Origin: Aquicoccus sp. G2-2
GTDB lineage: Bacteria; Pseudomonadota; Alphaproteobacteria; Rhodobacterales; Rhodobacteraceae
DNA: 64,000 nucleotides
Assembly: GCF_034555965.1 (NCBI RefSeq)
Contig: NZ_JAYDCK010000003.1
Span: 1,922,001-1,986,000, forward strand
Direction of reading: 5' to 3'
A model generated the notes under the pieces. It was given only the letters and a program-made list of their open reading frames with translations. It had not been told where the DNA came from and did not search any database. Made by a program: the position numbers and the translations under genes. Each line of letters begins with the position of its first letter. The stretch's first letter is position 1. Of the stretch, positions 9,011 through 17,929 are shown one piece after another.

Positions 9011-11590
9011 TTATGAAAACGCAGCTCCTACAAATCCGAGTTGTCTCTGTGCTGAAGCAATCGATTGGAGGTCAGGTTTGATATCTCGGCTACTTGTCTG
9101 CAGCAAACTTGATAAACGATCCAGTTTTCGAATGTTGTTCGCGATGATGTCCGCTTCCGCGTCATCAAGAACTGCCCTATTTGTTATTTCTTCAGACCAG
9201 GTCTCTAATCCGCTGCAGATCGCGCCAACCACCTCTTTTGTTTGAATGTTTAAGTCAACCAGTTCGAAGCCTAGATCCGCGACGTTTAAGTTGTCCTTAG
9301 GACGCTCGACCGACATTTTGCGGTGCTTGATAGCCAAACCTGCCAGACGATTTTGGTCGTGCATTAGTCTGTTGAAAAAGGCAGGCATAAGGTAACTGTT
9401 TTGCATTTTGTCTGAGATCTTTTTAACACCATCCATCGCGTGTTTCGAAGCTTCGAAATGGCTTCCTCTTTCGTTGGCTAGGACAATGAGTTTGAACACC
9501 GCAAATAAGTATGCATCTAAGCCGGGGTCCTTATTCTTTGACTTGAAGCGCTTTCCATCAGCATAGGACTTCAAGCCTTGCCAGTCTCCAATACCTTTCT
9601 TGGAATCTGCGACATAGTCGAAAAGTTCATTGCGAGTGCAAGAATACCTCAAGGCATTTGAACAGGCATCATCAGCTTTTCGGTATTCTGGCGGTTTTAC
9701 ATTTAGGTGCGCTCGCGCGAGGATACACCACGTGTCACCGTTTTGCGGATTTCGGTTTGCCAGATCGGTAGCTAAAACTAGCGCCTGATCCGCTTCACCA
9801 TCATCCAAACTCTGTAAGATTTTCCGAATACTCCGTCCGACTTCGCGCGTTTGGTCGCCATGGTTCTTGCGAATGATAGCACATCTCCGTTCGACCTCCT
9901 CCGCCCTTCGTCCGAGTTTTTTCTTTAGAATTCCCGCAGAAACGACAAGTTCTTTGGACGTCGAAAGAACGACATCGCCTTGATTGTTTTCTTTCTTGCC
10001 GAGTAGATGAAATGACTGCAACTCGTTTATGTGCTCGAAAAGCGACTTTCTTGAGACTTCGATAGCCTCGAGCAGTTCGTCCAAACTAACTTCTCCAAGC
10101 TTAACTACCGCTAAGAGTACCGAAGCACTTCCACCGGAGAGTCGATCTAGTTCTCTCTTGAATGCAAACTCTCTCACATCTTCACCATCAAAAGATGCCC
10201 ATGTATCACAGACCTCTTTGGGCTTTTCGCCCAAGCTGGTCATTCTGACGATGGCGCTGGCGAAAAGAGGAGAGCCAGAGGATGTGGCATAAATTTGCTT
10301 TGTAAGACGGGGCTGAAACCTTTTCAGGTCGAATTGGTCGCAAAGATTGTCAACGTGAAGGTTAAATGCCTCCTCATCCAAACCCGTAATTTTCACCACT
10401 GAGGTAGGAGAGAGGCCTTGATCAAGTCGCGATGTCAAAAGGAATTTGCTACCAGCGTGCTCTCTATCGACCGTTCGGAAGCCAATTTCCTGCATAACTG
10501 TCGCGCATTCTCGTTGCTCTTCCGGTGAAAGGCTATCTAGGTCATCAACTACAACAAATGACGGTTGGTAAGTCAGTGCATCGACAAGTATGTCCGCGTA
10601 TTCGTCTTCATCTGTTTCTTCTTCGATTGAACTCTGCCCAGCCAACAGGACGATTAGCGCTTGAAGGAGCTCCTTAACAGTTGAGAAGTCATGACGGGTC
10701 GTTTTGACCATGTTGCCACGTAACGCCGCGTAGGTTGTTTTTTTGGCTGAAACCCAAGCTATGTATTCAAAATCCCCAGCTCCCGCCGACGCCAACTCTT
10801 CACAAAAATGATATGCGACTGAGGTTTTACCCAAGCCACCAATTCCTGAAATAAGCTTCACAGGACTACGCTTGTCCAGAACCCACGATCTAAGTGCCGA
10901 TAATTCCTTTTCCCTGCCTACAAATTGAACCATATCTGGATCTCGTGGCGGGAGATTTGACGGAATGGACTCCATAATTTGGTTTTGAGTTGTTAAAGAA
11001 AAAACTCTGTCCGAAAATAGAAGCGCCCAGTCTTCAGCAGAGTTTTCCGCCGGTCGACACTCATCAAGCTTTCGAATGTAGGTTGAACCCTTTTTGTATG
11101 CGGGTCCCCTTTTCGGGGTGCTGGGGCCTTGCTTGATGAATTTTACAGGGGCTTCCGACTTCCGCCTTCTAGGAACCAGTAGAACCAGAATGTTGCGTTC
11201 GCCGACCTTCAGAGTGTTTTGATACAGTTCAATAACTTGTCCTGTGTGAGACTTGATCCTTTTCGAAATGTCTCCCAAGTCCAGTGTGAGATCGCATCCC
11301 AGGACACGATTTTCACCGGCATCTTCTACACCAAAAATAATGTATCCCCCGTAGGAATTGTAAAATGAAACGATGTCCTTTATAAGCTCGTGCGTCTCTA
11401 GCTTGTGGGTTTCTCTAGCCTCCGCATCTGGTTTTTCACCCAATGCAGGAGGTTTTCTTTTAAAGTCCCACAGCTCAGTTTCGAATGAAAGCGGCACTCC
11501 TTCTGGAAAAAGAGATTTTGCGACCTCAACACCAATCTCCGTACTCCTGATAAGTTGAGATAGCTCAAGTTTTACCTTCTCAGTCTGCAT
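9011..11590 (-). CDS. STAND NTPase: AlbA_2 (Schlafen-type) + NB-ARC-like + winged-helix/TPR protein
   Basis: 859 aa, single intact frame. Residues about 35-178 fit the Schlafen AlbA_2 domain (WDFKRK, then the helix before NSYGGYIIFGVED, and TYIRKLDECRPA). Residues about 215-470 form a STAND/NB-ARC-type ATPase: GREKEL, Walker A GIGGLGKTS at 249-257, Walker B FVVVDDLD at 345-352, LLTSR at 384-388, and a GLPL-like GSPL at 439-442. A winged-helix-like segment (about 485-550) and TPR-like helices (about 585-690) follow, with a helical C-terminus. Such N-effector/NTPase/repeat proteins act as oligomerising sensors, and several bacterial STAND families are anti-phage. GC is about 45-50% by spot count, far below the flanks, and codon third positions are AT-rich, so the gene is probably acquired. 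It stands alone between convergent pirin and co-directional tetR, with no integrase or IS nearby. Defence is inference. Confidence 0.85.
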   Translation of the reverse strand: MQTEKVKLELSQLIRSTEIGVEVAKSLFPEGVPLSFETELWDFKRKPPALGEKPDAEARETHKLETHELIKDIVSFYNSYGGYIIFGVEDAGENRVLGCDLTLDLGDISKRIKSHTGQVIELYQNTLKVGERNILVLLVPRRRKSEAPVKFIKQGPSTPKRGPAYKKGSTYIRKLDECRPAENSAEDWALLFSDRVFSLTTQNQIMESIPSNLPPRDPDMVQFVGREKELSALRSWVLDKRSPVKLISGIGGLGKTSVAYHFCEELASAGAGDFEYIAWVSAKKTTYAALRGNMVKTTRHDFSTVKELLQALIVLLAGQSSIEEETDEDEYADILVDALTYQPSFVVVDDLDSLSPEEQRECATVMQEIGFRTVDREHAGSKFLLTSRLDQGLSPTSVVKITGLDEEAFNLHVDNLCDQFDLKRFQPRLTKQIYATSSGSPLFASAIVRMTSLGEKPKEVCDTWASFDGEDVREFAFKRELDRLSGGSASVLLAVVKLGEVSLDELLEAIEVSRKSLFEHINELQSFHLLGKKENNQGDVVLSTSKELVVSAGILKKKLGRRAEEVERRCAIIRKNHGDQTREVGRSIRKILQSLDDGEADQALVLATDLANRNPQNGDTWCILARAHLNVKPPEYRKADDACSNALRYSCTRNELFDYVADSKKGIGDWQGLKSYADGKRFKSKNKDPGLDAYLFAVFKLIVLANERGSHFEASKHAMDGVKKISDKMQNSYLMPAFFNRLMHDQNRLAGLAIKHRKMSVERPKDNLNVADLGFELVDLNIQTKEVVGAICSGLETWSEEITNRAVLDDAEADIIANNIRKLDRLSSLLQTSSRDIKPDLQSIASAQRQLGFVGAAFS

Positions 11591-11940
11591 AGCGGTATAC
11601 CAATTCTTGTTTCCAAGAGTCAGGGTAGCTGCCTAAATGGAGACAGGCAACCAAGCACATCAGCCTTTTGAGGGAATCGCATCGACAATGCTGAATGTCA
11701 GCTTTGGCAGGGTTGTTCTGAATGGTTAGTGTTTGCAGCGAACAACCGCTCTCCGCCCTTTAAAGACACCGACGGAAATTCCTCTCCTCCCTCCCCCCAA
11801 AAAACCACCCCCACCGCGCGCTGGATTTACCTAATTCCGAATTAACCAAATCCGAGTCCGCCGCCATACGCTTCGCAGCCAGACCGGCAGCCGGGGTGCA
11901 GACAGCCGGTTTTCACCGTTCGGTGGCGTTAACCATTGGC
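11591..11940. other. Intergenic region upstream of the STAND gene
   Basis: 350 bases without a convincing gene. The part near the STAND start is AT-richer and must hold its promoter, though no clear -35/-10 pair stands out. The part near tetR contains a C-rich stretch (11780-11815) and one copy of a dispersed repeat starting at 11887. Confidence 0.5.
11887..11934 (+). repeat. Dispersed intergenic repeat, copy 1
   Basis: The first 30 bases (11887-11916) are identical to 61277-61306; the next 18 bases are about two-thirds identical and both copies end in TTAACC. Both copies lie just beyond the 3' end of a minus-strand gene (here tetR). In this copy CACCG-TT-CGGTG can form a small hairpin at 11914-11925. 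Confidence 0.75.
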
Positions 11941-12525
11941 TCAGGCGGCCACGGCTTTGCGCACCATGTCCCAGTAAAGCCCTTCAACCTCAGCCAGCGA
12001 AAGCCGCCCTCCGGCGTGGTACCAGGTGTTCACCCCGGTCAGCATCGCAATCACCGCATAGGTCGCCACGCGCGGGTCGGGCACCGCGAATTGCCCCGCC
12101 GCCACGCCATCGCGCAGGATGGTTTCAAGCTCGTCCTCATAGGCATGGCGCAGCTTCTCGATTGCCGTGAAATTCCCCGGCTCAAGATTGCGCAATTCCA
12201 TGTATGCAATGAAAATCTCGTCCGGCCTCTCGATGTGAAACCGGATGTGGTGGCGGGTGAATTCTTCCAGCCTTGCCAACGGGTTACCCTTGCCAGCCCC
12301 CTGCCGCGCGGCCAGAAGCTCTTGCATATGAACGCGCATCAGCTCGAACAACAACGTCTGCTTGTCGGGGGTGTAATTATAAAGCGCCCCGGCCTGAAGG
12401 CCGACCTCCCCGGCAATCTGGCGCATCGAAACGGCGGCAAAACCATGCCGCGCAAACAGCCTGAGCGCCGCGTCCCGGATGCGCGGGCCGGTAATGTCGG
12501 AATGTGATCCCTGAGTTCTGGCCAT
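11941..12525 (-). CDS. TetR family transcriptional regulator
   Basis: 194 aa. The N-terminal 60 residues are a TetR helix-turn-helix (RIRDAALRLFARHGFAAVSM, QIAGEVGLQAGALYNY), and the C-terminus is an all-helical ligand and dimer domain (TetR_C). It is divergent from a small lipoprotein gene, and a palindrome CTGAAC-ACCC-GTTCAG sits 14 bases upstream of its start, so autoregulation is likely. The palindrome type is common for TetR proteins controlling fatty acid or branched-chain catabolism, but no target pathway lies next to it, so the ligand is unknown. Confidence 0.9.
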   Translation of the reverse strand: MARTQGSHSDITGPRIRDAALRLFARHGFAAVSMRQIAGEVGLQAGALYNYTPDKQTLLFELMRVHMQELLAARQGAGKGNPLARLEEFTRHHIRFHIERPDEIFIAYMELRNLEPGNFTAIEKLRHAYEDELETILRDGVAAGQFAVPDPRVATYAVIAMLTGVNTWYHAGGRLSLAEVEGLYWDMVRKAVAA

Positions 12526-12538
12526 ACCCCGGTCTTAA

Positions 12539-12554
12539 CTGAACACCCGTTCAG
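12539..12554. promoter_or_regulatory. Candidate TetR operator
   Basis: Perfect inverted repeat CTGAAC-ACCC-GTTCAG located 14 bases upstream of the tetR start codon and 68 bases upstream of the divergent lipoprotein gene. Position and form fit an autoregulatory TetR-family operator. Confidence 0.6.
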
Positions 12555-12621
12555 ATCAAACCCCTCAGATGCTCCCCCGCCGCCTCTTGCGCGCCCGCCC
12601 CCGCTCGGGCAGGAAGGACCC

Positions 12622-12924
12622 ATGAAAAGGCTTTATCTCTCCCTCGCGCTGGTAACACTCGCCGGATGCACCACTTTCCCCGAGCTTGACGGCACCGTGC
12701 CAGCGCATCTTGAGCAGGCCGGATACCCGCAGCTGGTGCCGGTGGAACCGCTGCTGGCACGCGCGGAGACGATACAGATCACCGATCAGACTGAAGCCGG
12801 AATATCCGCCCGCGTGGCCGCTCTACGCGCCCGCGCCGCCCGCCTGCGCGGCACCATCGTCGATCAGCCAACCCGCGCCCGCCTGAAGGGCGGCGTGCAG
12901 CTGCCGCCACAAAACAACGGCTGA
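12622..12924 (+). CDS. Small putative lipoprotein
   Basis: 100 aa. A type II signal sequence ends at the lipobox LAGC with Cys16, so the mature protein is predicted to be lipid-anchored. The remainder is polar with a helical, Ala/Arg-rich segment (about 60-80) and no recognised domain. The start is preceded by AGGAAGGA at 12611-12618. It is divergent from tetR and convergent with rarA, whose stop lies 12 bases downstream. Conserved hypothetical in character; function unknown. Confidence 0.75.
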   Translation: MKRLYLSLALVTLAGCTTFPELDGTVPAHLEQAGYPQLVPVEPLLARAETIQITDQTEAGISARVAALRARAARLRGTIVDQPTRARLKGGVQLPPQNNG

Positions 12925-12936
12925 CAATTCGCCCCC

Positions 12937-14247
12937 CTATGGCTTGCGTTGACTGCGCAGCTTGGCAAACCAGTCCACCCGCTTTTTCAACTCGCGCTCG
13001 AATCCACGCTCAACCGGCTGATAAAGCACCGGGCGTTTCATCGTTTCGGGGAAATAATTCTGCCCCGAAAAGCCGTCTTCCGCGTCGTGATCATAGGCAT
13101 AGCCCGCGCCATAGCCCTGCTCTTTCATCAGCTTGGTCGGCGCGTTGAGGATATGCTTTGGCGGCGGTTCCGAGCCGGACTTGCCTGCCTGCACCATGGC
13201 CGCCTTGTAAGCGACGTACCCCGCGTTCGACTTCGGGGCCAGCGCCAGATAAAGCGTCACCTGCGCCAGCGCCAATTCGCCCTCCGGTGAGCCAAGGCGC
13301 TCGTAAACCTCCCAAGCGTGCAGGCAATGGCTTTGCGCCTGCGGGTCGGCCAACCCGATATCCTCCACCGCCATCCGGGTCAGGCGGCGGGCCAGAAACC
13401 GCGGATCTTCGCCGCCGGTCAGCATCCGGGCCAGCCAATAAAGCGCCGCATCCGGATCAGAGCCGCGAATGGATTTATGCAAGGCAGAAATCAGATTGTA
13501 ATGCTCATCACCCGCCTTGTCGTATTTCGCAGCCCGGCGCATGAGACGTGCCGAAAGCGCGTCGGTATCAAGCTTGCCCTCCACCTTCCAAGCTGCAACC
13601 TGCTCGATCAGGTTGAGCAACGCACGCCCATCGCCATCGGCCATCTCAAGCAACGCCTCGCGCGCCAAACCATCAAGCGGCAGCGGTTTGCCCAGCTCTT
13701 TTTCCGCCCGCTGCGCCAACCGTTCAAGCGCCGCAAGGTCAAGCCGGTTAAGCGTGAGCACCTGTGCGCGCGACAACAGCGCCGCGTTCAGCTCAAACGA
13801 CGGATTTTCCGTGGTCGCCCCGACAAGCAGGATCGTGCCATCTTCCATATGCGGCAGAAAACCATCCTGCTGCGCCTTGTTGAAACGGTGAATCTCGTCA
13901 ACAAAAAGCAACGTCCCCTGCCCATTCGTCCGCCGATGCTTGGCGGCCTCGAACACTTTGCGCAACTCGGGAACGCCGGTGAATATCGCGCTCACCTGAA
14001 CAAAATGCAGATCGGTCTCATCCGCCAACAGCCGCGCAATCGTCGTTTTGCCAACACCGGGCGGCCCCCACAGCACAAGCGAGGAAAGTGAGCCAGAAGA
14101 CAGCATCACGCCAAGCGGCCCCTCCGGGCCAAGGATATGTTCCTGCCCGATCACCTCGGCCAGCGCACGCGGGCGCAGCCGGTCCGCCAAGGGCCGTGGG
14201 CCTGCGGCGGGCGCGCCCTGCGGCGTGCTATCGAAAAGATCGGCCAT
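12937..14247 (-). CDS. rarA: Replication-associated recombination protein A (RarA/MgsA AAA+ ATPase)
   Basis: 436 aa from ATG 14247; the frame extends to a TTG two codons earlier, which is less likely. AAA+ core with Walker A GPPGVGKT (61-68), Walker B LLFVDEIHRFNK, sensor-1 GATTENPSF, and the C-terminal MgsA domains (DEHYNLISALHKSIRGSDPDAALYW region). RarA acts at stalled replication forks together with single-strand binding protein and recombination factors. It sits 56 bases downstream of the protease gene on the same strand and could be co-transcribed with it. Confidence 0.95.
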   Translation of the reverse strand: MADLFDSTPQGAPAAGPRPLADRLRPRALAEVIGQEHILGPEGPLGVMLSSGSLSSLVLWGPPGVGKTTIARLLADETDLHFVQVSAIFTGVPELRKVFEAAKHRRTNGQGTLLFVDEIHRFNKAQQDGFLPHMEDGTILLVGATTENPSFELNAALLSRAQVLTLNRLDLAALERLAQRAEKELGKPLPLDGLAREALLEMADGDGRALLNLIEQVAAWKVEGKLDTDALSARLMRRAAKYDKAGDEHYNLISALHKSIRGSDPDAALYWLARMLTGGEDPRFLARRLTRMAVEDIGLADPQAQSHCLHAWEVYERLGSPEGELALAQVTLYLALAPKSNAGYVAYKAAMVQAGKSGSEPPPKHILNAPTKLMKEQGYGAGYAYDHDAEDGFSGQNYFPETMKRPVLYQPVERGFERELKKRVDWFAKLRSQRKP

Positions 14248-14303
14248 TGGCAAAGTCCGGGGTTAACAATGATGGAGCCAGTCTAGCCCCAAAGCGGCTG
14301 CGG

Positions 14304-15686
14304 TTACAGGCGCAAGCGCAACAGGTGGCGCTTGGTTCCGCGCTGAATATCCAGTGAGAGTATGCCACGGGCATTTTCCAGCATCCGTGTCGCGTCTGCG
14401 CTGCCCGACACCGCCGTGCCGTCAATCGCACGAAGCACATCACCCGGCGCAAGCCCGACACGGGCCGCCGCCGCCCCCGGATCGGCGACAACCACGCCTT
14501 CGGCCGTGAGCGGCAGGCCGAATTCGGCTAAAACGGCTGGGTTGATGTTGATCAACTCAAGCCCCGGGAGCGGCGCACGGCGCGAACTGCGCACCGGATT
14601 GCGGGGCGGCGTGTCAGGTGCTGCCATCAGCGAAACATCGACCTGATCGCGCTCGCCATCGCGCAGCCGTGTAATGGCGACCGTATTGCCGATCCCGGCA
14701 ACACTCATCCGGAAGATCATCTCATCCGGCGTGTTCACCGGCTGGCCACCCACGGCAAGGATCACGTCACCCGCCCGGAACCCGGCCGCGCGAAACGGGC
14801 TGACCGGATGCAGACCGGAAATGACGATGCCTTGCGGCAGCTTGAGCCCAAGGCTTTGCGCAATCGCTGAATCAACCGGCTGACCATTGATCCCCGCCCA
14901 CGGCCTTTCAAACTGTGTCTTGCCCGCTTCGGCCTGCTCGACAAAGCGTTTGACCAGCGATGATGGAATAGCGAACCCGATCCCGTTTGAGCCACCCGAG
15001 CGGGTCAGAATACGCGCGTTGATACCAATCAGCCGCCCCTGCATGTCGATCAGCGCGCCACCGGAATTGCCCGGATTGATCGGCGCATCTGTCTGAATGA
15101 AATAGCCGCGCGCCGAACCTGTCGCCGTGCCCGAACGGGCAAGGCCAGAGACGATGCCAGACGTCACCGTCTGACCAACGCCGAACGGATTGCCGATCGC
15201 CAACACCAGTTCGCCCACCTCGACCGTGTCACTGTCGCGGATAGCAAGATGCGGCGTCTCCTTTGCGCCATCAAGCCGCAGAATAGCAAGGTCGGCCTCT
15301 TCATCCGCCAAAACAACACTCGCCTTGAATTCGCGCCGGTCATGCAGCACGACGCGGATGTCAGAAGCCTCTCCCACCACATGATAATTGGTAACTACGA
15401 TCCCGTCATCGGTCAGGATCACCCCGGAGCCGAGCGAGTTCTGCACCTGCGGGCGCGGCTGCCCGAAGCCTTGGAAGAACTCCTGAAAGAACGGATCGTT
15501 CATGAACGGGCTGCGGGCCTGCACCTGCACCACGCGTTTGGCGTAGATATTGACAACAGCAGGTGCCGCTTCTTTGACCAATGGCGCGAAACTGAGCTGA
15601 ATTTCGCCTTGGCTTTGCGGCACGCGGGTTTCTGCCGTCAGTGGGGCAGCAAGAAGGGCTATGAAGAATACGAGAATGCGCAGCAT
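14304..15686 (-). CDS. DegP/DegQ (Do-like) periplasmic serine endoprotease
   Basis: 460 aa with a signal peptide (cleavage near ALA/TAE at about 18). Trypsin-like domain with triad His102 (TNYHVV), Asp132 (EADLAI) and Ser208 (GNSGG), then two PDZ domains (about 260-350 and 375-450). This is the DegP/DegQ/DegS envelope quality-control family; two PDZ domains fit DegP or DegQ rather than DegS. Length is close to the usual 450-480. The rpoH gene lies just upstream on the same strand. Confidence 0.93.
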   Translation of the reverse strand: MLRILVFFIALLAAPLTAETRVPQSQGEIQLSFAPLVKEAAPAVVNIYAKRVVQVQARSPFMNDPFFQEFFQGFGQPRPQVQNSLGSGVILTDDGIVVTNYHVVGEASDIRVVLHDRREFKASVVLADEEADLAILRLDGAKETPHLAIRDSDTVEVGELVLAIGNPFGVGQTVTSGIVSGLARSGTATGSARGYFIQTDAPINPGNSGGALIDMQGRLIGINARILTRSGGSNGIGFAIPSSLVKRFVEQAEAGKTQFERPWAGINGQPVDSAIAQSLGLKLPQGIVISGLHPVSPFRAAGFRAGDVILAVGGQPVNTPDEMIFRMSVAGIGNTVAITRLRDGERDQVDVSLMAAPDTPPRNPVRSSRRAPLPGLELININPAVLAEFGLPLTAEGVVVADPGAAAARVGLAPGDVLRAIDGTAVSGSADATRMLENARGILSLDIQRGTKRHLLRLRL

Positions 15687-15748
15687 GAAGCCTCCCTTGG
15701 TAGCAGCCTCAGATATGCGGAGCTATCGCGGGAATTGCAAGTAACAGG

Positions 15749-15776
15749 GGGCGCCACCGGTAAACCGGCAGCGCCC
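15749..15776 (-). terminator. Candidate stem-loop after rpoH
   Basis: Interrupted inverted repeat GGGCGC ... CCGGT-AA-ACCGG ... GCGCCC lying 60 bases after the rpoH stop (minus strand). There is no long T tract, so it may be a weak terminator or an RNA-stabilising hairpin. Confidence 0.4.
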
Positions 15777-15835
15777 AAACGGACCGTCCATCGCGCGCGG
15801 CATTCATTTTCGCCGGGTCAGTCGGGCACCGCACC

Positions 15836-16732
15836 TCAGGCGGTCGCCAACATACCCTTTTCGGCCGCCAGATCGCGCATCCGCTTCTGGAGTTTCTCGA
15901 ATGCACGCACCTCGATCTGCCTGATCCGTTCACGGCTCACGCCATATTGGCCCGACAGGTCTTCCAGCGTGATCATCTCGTCGCTCAACCGCCGCTGGGT
16001 CAGAATATCCTTCTCACGATCATTGAGCACATCCATCGCCTGCGCCAGCATCTCGCGCCTTGTGTCCAACTCATCCTTGGCCTCATAGTCACCGGCCTGG
16101 TCGGCATCTTCGTCCTGCAACCAGTCCTGCCATTGCATCGTGCCTTCGCCTTCCTGCCCGACAGTGGCATTAAGCGAAGCATCGCCGCCCGAAAGGCGCC
16201 GGTTCATCGAAATCACTTCGGTTTCCGTCACGCCCAGATCATGCGCAATCCGCTCGACGTTTTCGGGCCGCATATCGCCATCTTCCAGCGCACCAATACG
16301 CGCCTTGGCCTTGCGCAGGTTGAAAAACAGCTTCTTTTGCGCCGACGTCGTGCCAAGCTTCACAAGGCTCCACGACCGCAGGATATATTCCTGAATCGAA
16401 GCCCTGATCCACCACATTGCATAGGTCGCCAGCCGGAAGCCGCGCTCCGGATCGAACCGCTTGACCGCTTGCATCAAGCCAACGTTGGCCTCTGAAATCA
16501 CTTCCGCCTGCGGCAAGCCATAACCGCGATAGCCCATGGCGATCTTTGCCGCCAACCGCAGGTGCGACGTCACCATCTGATGCGCCGCTTCGGTGTCTTG
16601 TTCCTCGACCCACCGCTTGGCGAGCATATACTCCTGCTCTGGCTCCAGAAGCGGAAACTTCCGGATCTGCTGCAAATAGCGATTAAGCCCACCTTCGGGT
16701 GTCGGTGCCGGGAGATTTGCGTAGTTGCCCAT
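15836..16732 (-). CDS. rpoH: RNA polymerase sigma-32 factor RpoH
   Basis: 298 aa from ATG 16732. Contains sigma region 2 (RFDPERGFRLATYAMWWIR), the RpoH box QKKLFFNLR at 132-140, which is the hallmark separating RpoH from RpoD, and region 4 (LEDLSGQYGVSRERIRQIEVRAFEKLQ). RpoH directs heat-shock and, in Rhodobacterales, oxidative-stress genes; this order often has two RpoH paralogues, and which one this is cannot be told. A DegP/Q-like stress protease follows it. An inverted repeat lies in the upstream region. Confidence 0.95.
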   Translation of the reverse strand: MGNYANLPAPTPEGGLNRYLQQIRKFPLLEPEQEYMLAKRWVEEQDTEAAHQMVTSHLRLAAKIAMGYRGYGLPQAEVISEANVGLMQAVKRFDPERGFRLATYAMWWIRASIQEYILRSWSLVKLGTTSAQKKLFFNLRKAKARIGALEDGDMRPENVERIAHDLGVTETEVISMNRRLSGGDASLNATVGQEGEGTMQWQDWLQDEDADQAGDYEAKDELDTRREMLAQAMDVLNDREKDILTQRRLSDEMITLEDLSGQYGVSRERIRQIEVRAFEKLQKRMRDLAAEKGMLATA

Positions 16733-16788
16733 GTGCTTCAAGCCCCTCAATGTTTATTAGCTTAACATCCATTTAGTGTTGCGCTAAC

Positions 16789-16819
16789 AGAGTTTCAAGA
16801 ACCGTAGTTACGAAACTCT
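16789..16819 (-). promoter_or_regulatory. Inverted repeat in the rpoH upstream region
   Basis: Perfect 8-base arms AGAGTTTC (16789-16796) and GAAACTCT (16812-16819), 57-87 bases upstream of the rpoH start. On the minus strand one arm overlaps TTGAAA, which has TAAATG 17 bases downstream, a weak candidate promoter. A regulator site or mRNA leader hairpin are both possible. Confidence 0.4.
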
Positions 16820-16903
16820 AACGAAATACTAAGGTATTTCCGTCGCCCCGTCAGCCCAGCTCACGGCGATGTGCTTTCCGTGACAGATAATGAGTGCACA
16901 AGC

Positions 16904-17929
16904 TTAACTGCGCACCGCGCTCAGGAGTTCCATCATGTCCTGCGGCAGTGGGGCCTCAAAGCGCATCATTTCGCCGCTGACCGGGTGGGCGAACCCAAGC
17001 GTTGCAGCGTGTAAAGCCTGTCGCGGGAAGGCTTTTACCGTCGCGGCCACGTCCGGGGGCAGCGCGGTCTGCGCCAGCTTGCGTCGCCCGCCATAGGTCG
17101 GATCACCAACCAAGCCATGCCCGGCATGGGCCATATGCACCCGGATCTGATGCGTCCGCCCGGTCTCAAGCCAGCACTCCATCAACGCCAGCGCGGGCGG
17201 CGTCCCGAAACTCTCGGCCAGCCGTGCCCGCGTCACCGCATGGCGCCCGCCCTCAAACAACACCGCCTGTTTTTGGCGGTCATGCTTATGCCGGGCCAGT
17301 TGCGTGGTGATTTTCAACACATTGCCCGCCTCAAAGCTCACCCCGCGCAAACCGCGCAACCGCGGGTCACCGGCCTCGGGCACGCCGTAGACCAGCGCCA
17401 GATAATGCCGCTCAATGTCATGCGCTTCAAACTGGCGGGCCAGCCCGTGATGCGCCTTGTCGCTCTTGGCCACCACCAGAAGCCCCGAGGTATCCTTGTC
17501 GATCCGATGCACGATCCCCGGCCGCGCCACCCCGCCAATCCCCGAAAGGCTAGCCCCGCAATGATGCAGCAAGGCGTTCACCAACGTGCCTGACGGCGTA
17601 CCCGGCGCCGGATGCACCACCATCCCGACCGGTTTGTTCACCACGACAAGCGCGTCATCCTCGTAAACCACATCCAGCGGAATCGCCTCTGGCCCGATAT
17701 GGCTCTCCTCCGCCGCCTCCAGCGTGATCTCGACAACGTCGCCCTCGGCCACCCGCGCCTTCGGATTGTCGGCCTGCGCCCCGTTGACTGTTACCGCGCC
17801 CTCCGCGACCAGCCGTGCCAGCCGGGTGCGCGAAAGCGCCGCCTGCTCTGGCACATCGCGTGAAAGCGCCTTATCAAGGCGCGCAGGCGGATCGGCACTG
17901 ATCGTGAAGCGAACATGGGTTTGAGACAA
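16904..17929 (-). CDS. RluA/RluD family 23S rRNA pseudouridine synthase
   Basis: 341 aa from TTG 17929. An S4 RNA-binding domain (about 15-75) is followed by the PseudoU_synth_2 domain with the active-site motif HRIDKDTSGL (catalytic Asp144), and the late ETGRTHQIRVHMAHAGHGLVGDP block. The TTG start has GAGGAG nine bases upstream; an in-frame GTG at 17965 is the alternative. RluD modifies helix 69 of 23S rRNA, and RluA/RluC are close relatives; gene context fits RluD in Rhodobacterales. The start codon shares its first base position with that of the divergent DUF6476 gene, so the two leaders overlap. Confidence 0.9.
   Translation of the reverse strand: MSQTHVRFTISADPPARLDKALSRDVPEQAALSRTRLARLVAEGAVTVNGAQADNPKARVAEGDVVEITLEAAEESHIGPEAIPLDVVYEDDALVVVNKPVGMVVHPAPGTPSGTLVNALLHHCGASLSGIGGVARPGIVHRIDKDTSGLLVVAKSDKAHHGLARQFEAHDIERHYLALVYGVPEAGDPRLRGLRGVSFEAGNVLKITTQLARHKHDRQKQAVLFEGGRHAVTRARLAESFGTPPALALMECWLETGRTHQIRVHMAHAGHGLVGDPTYGGRRKLAQTALPPDVAATVKAFPRQALHAATLGFAHPVSGEMMRFEAPLPQDMMELLSAVRS

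Noticed and set aside
9011..11590. Prophage or integrative element around the STAND gene
   Set aside because: No integrase, transposase, tRNA target or flanking direct repeats were seen; only the single low-GC gene supports transfer.
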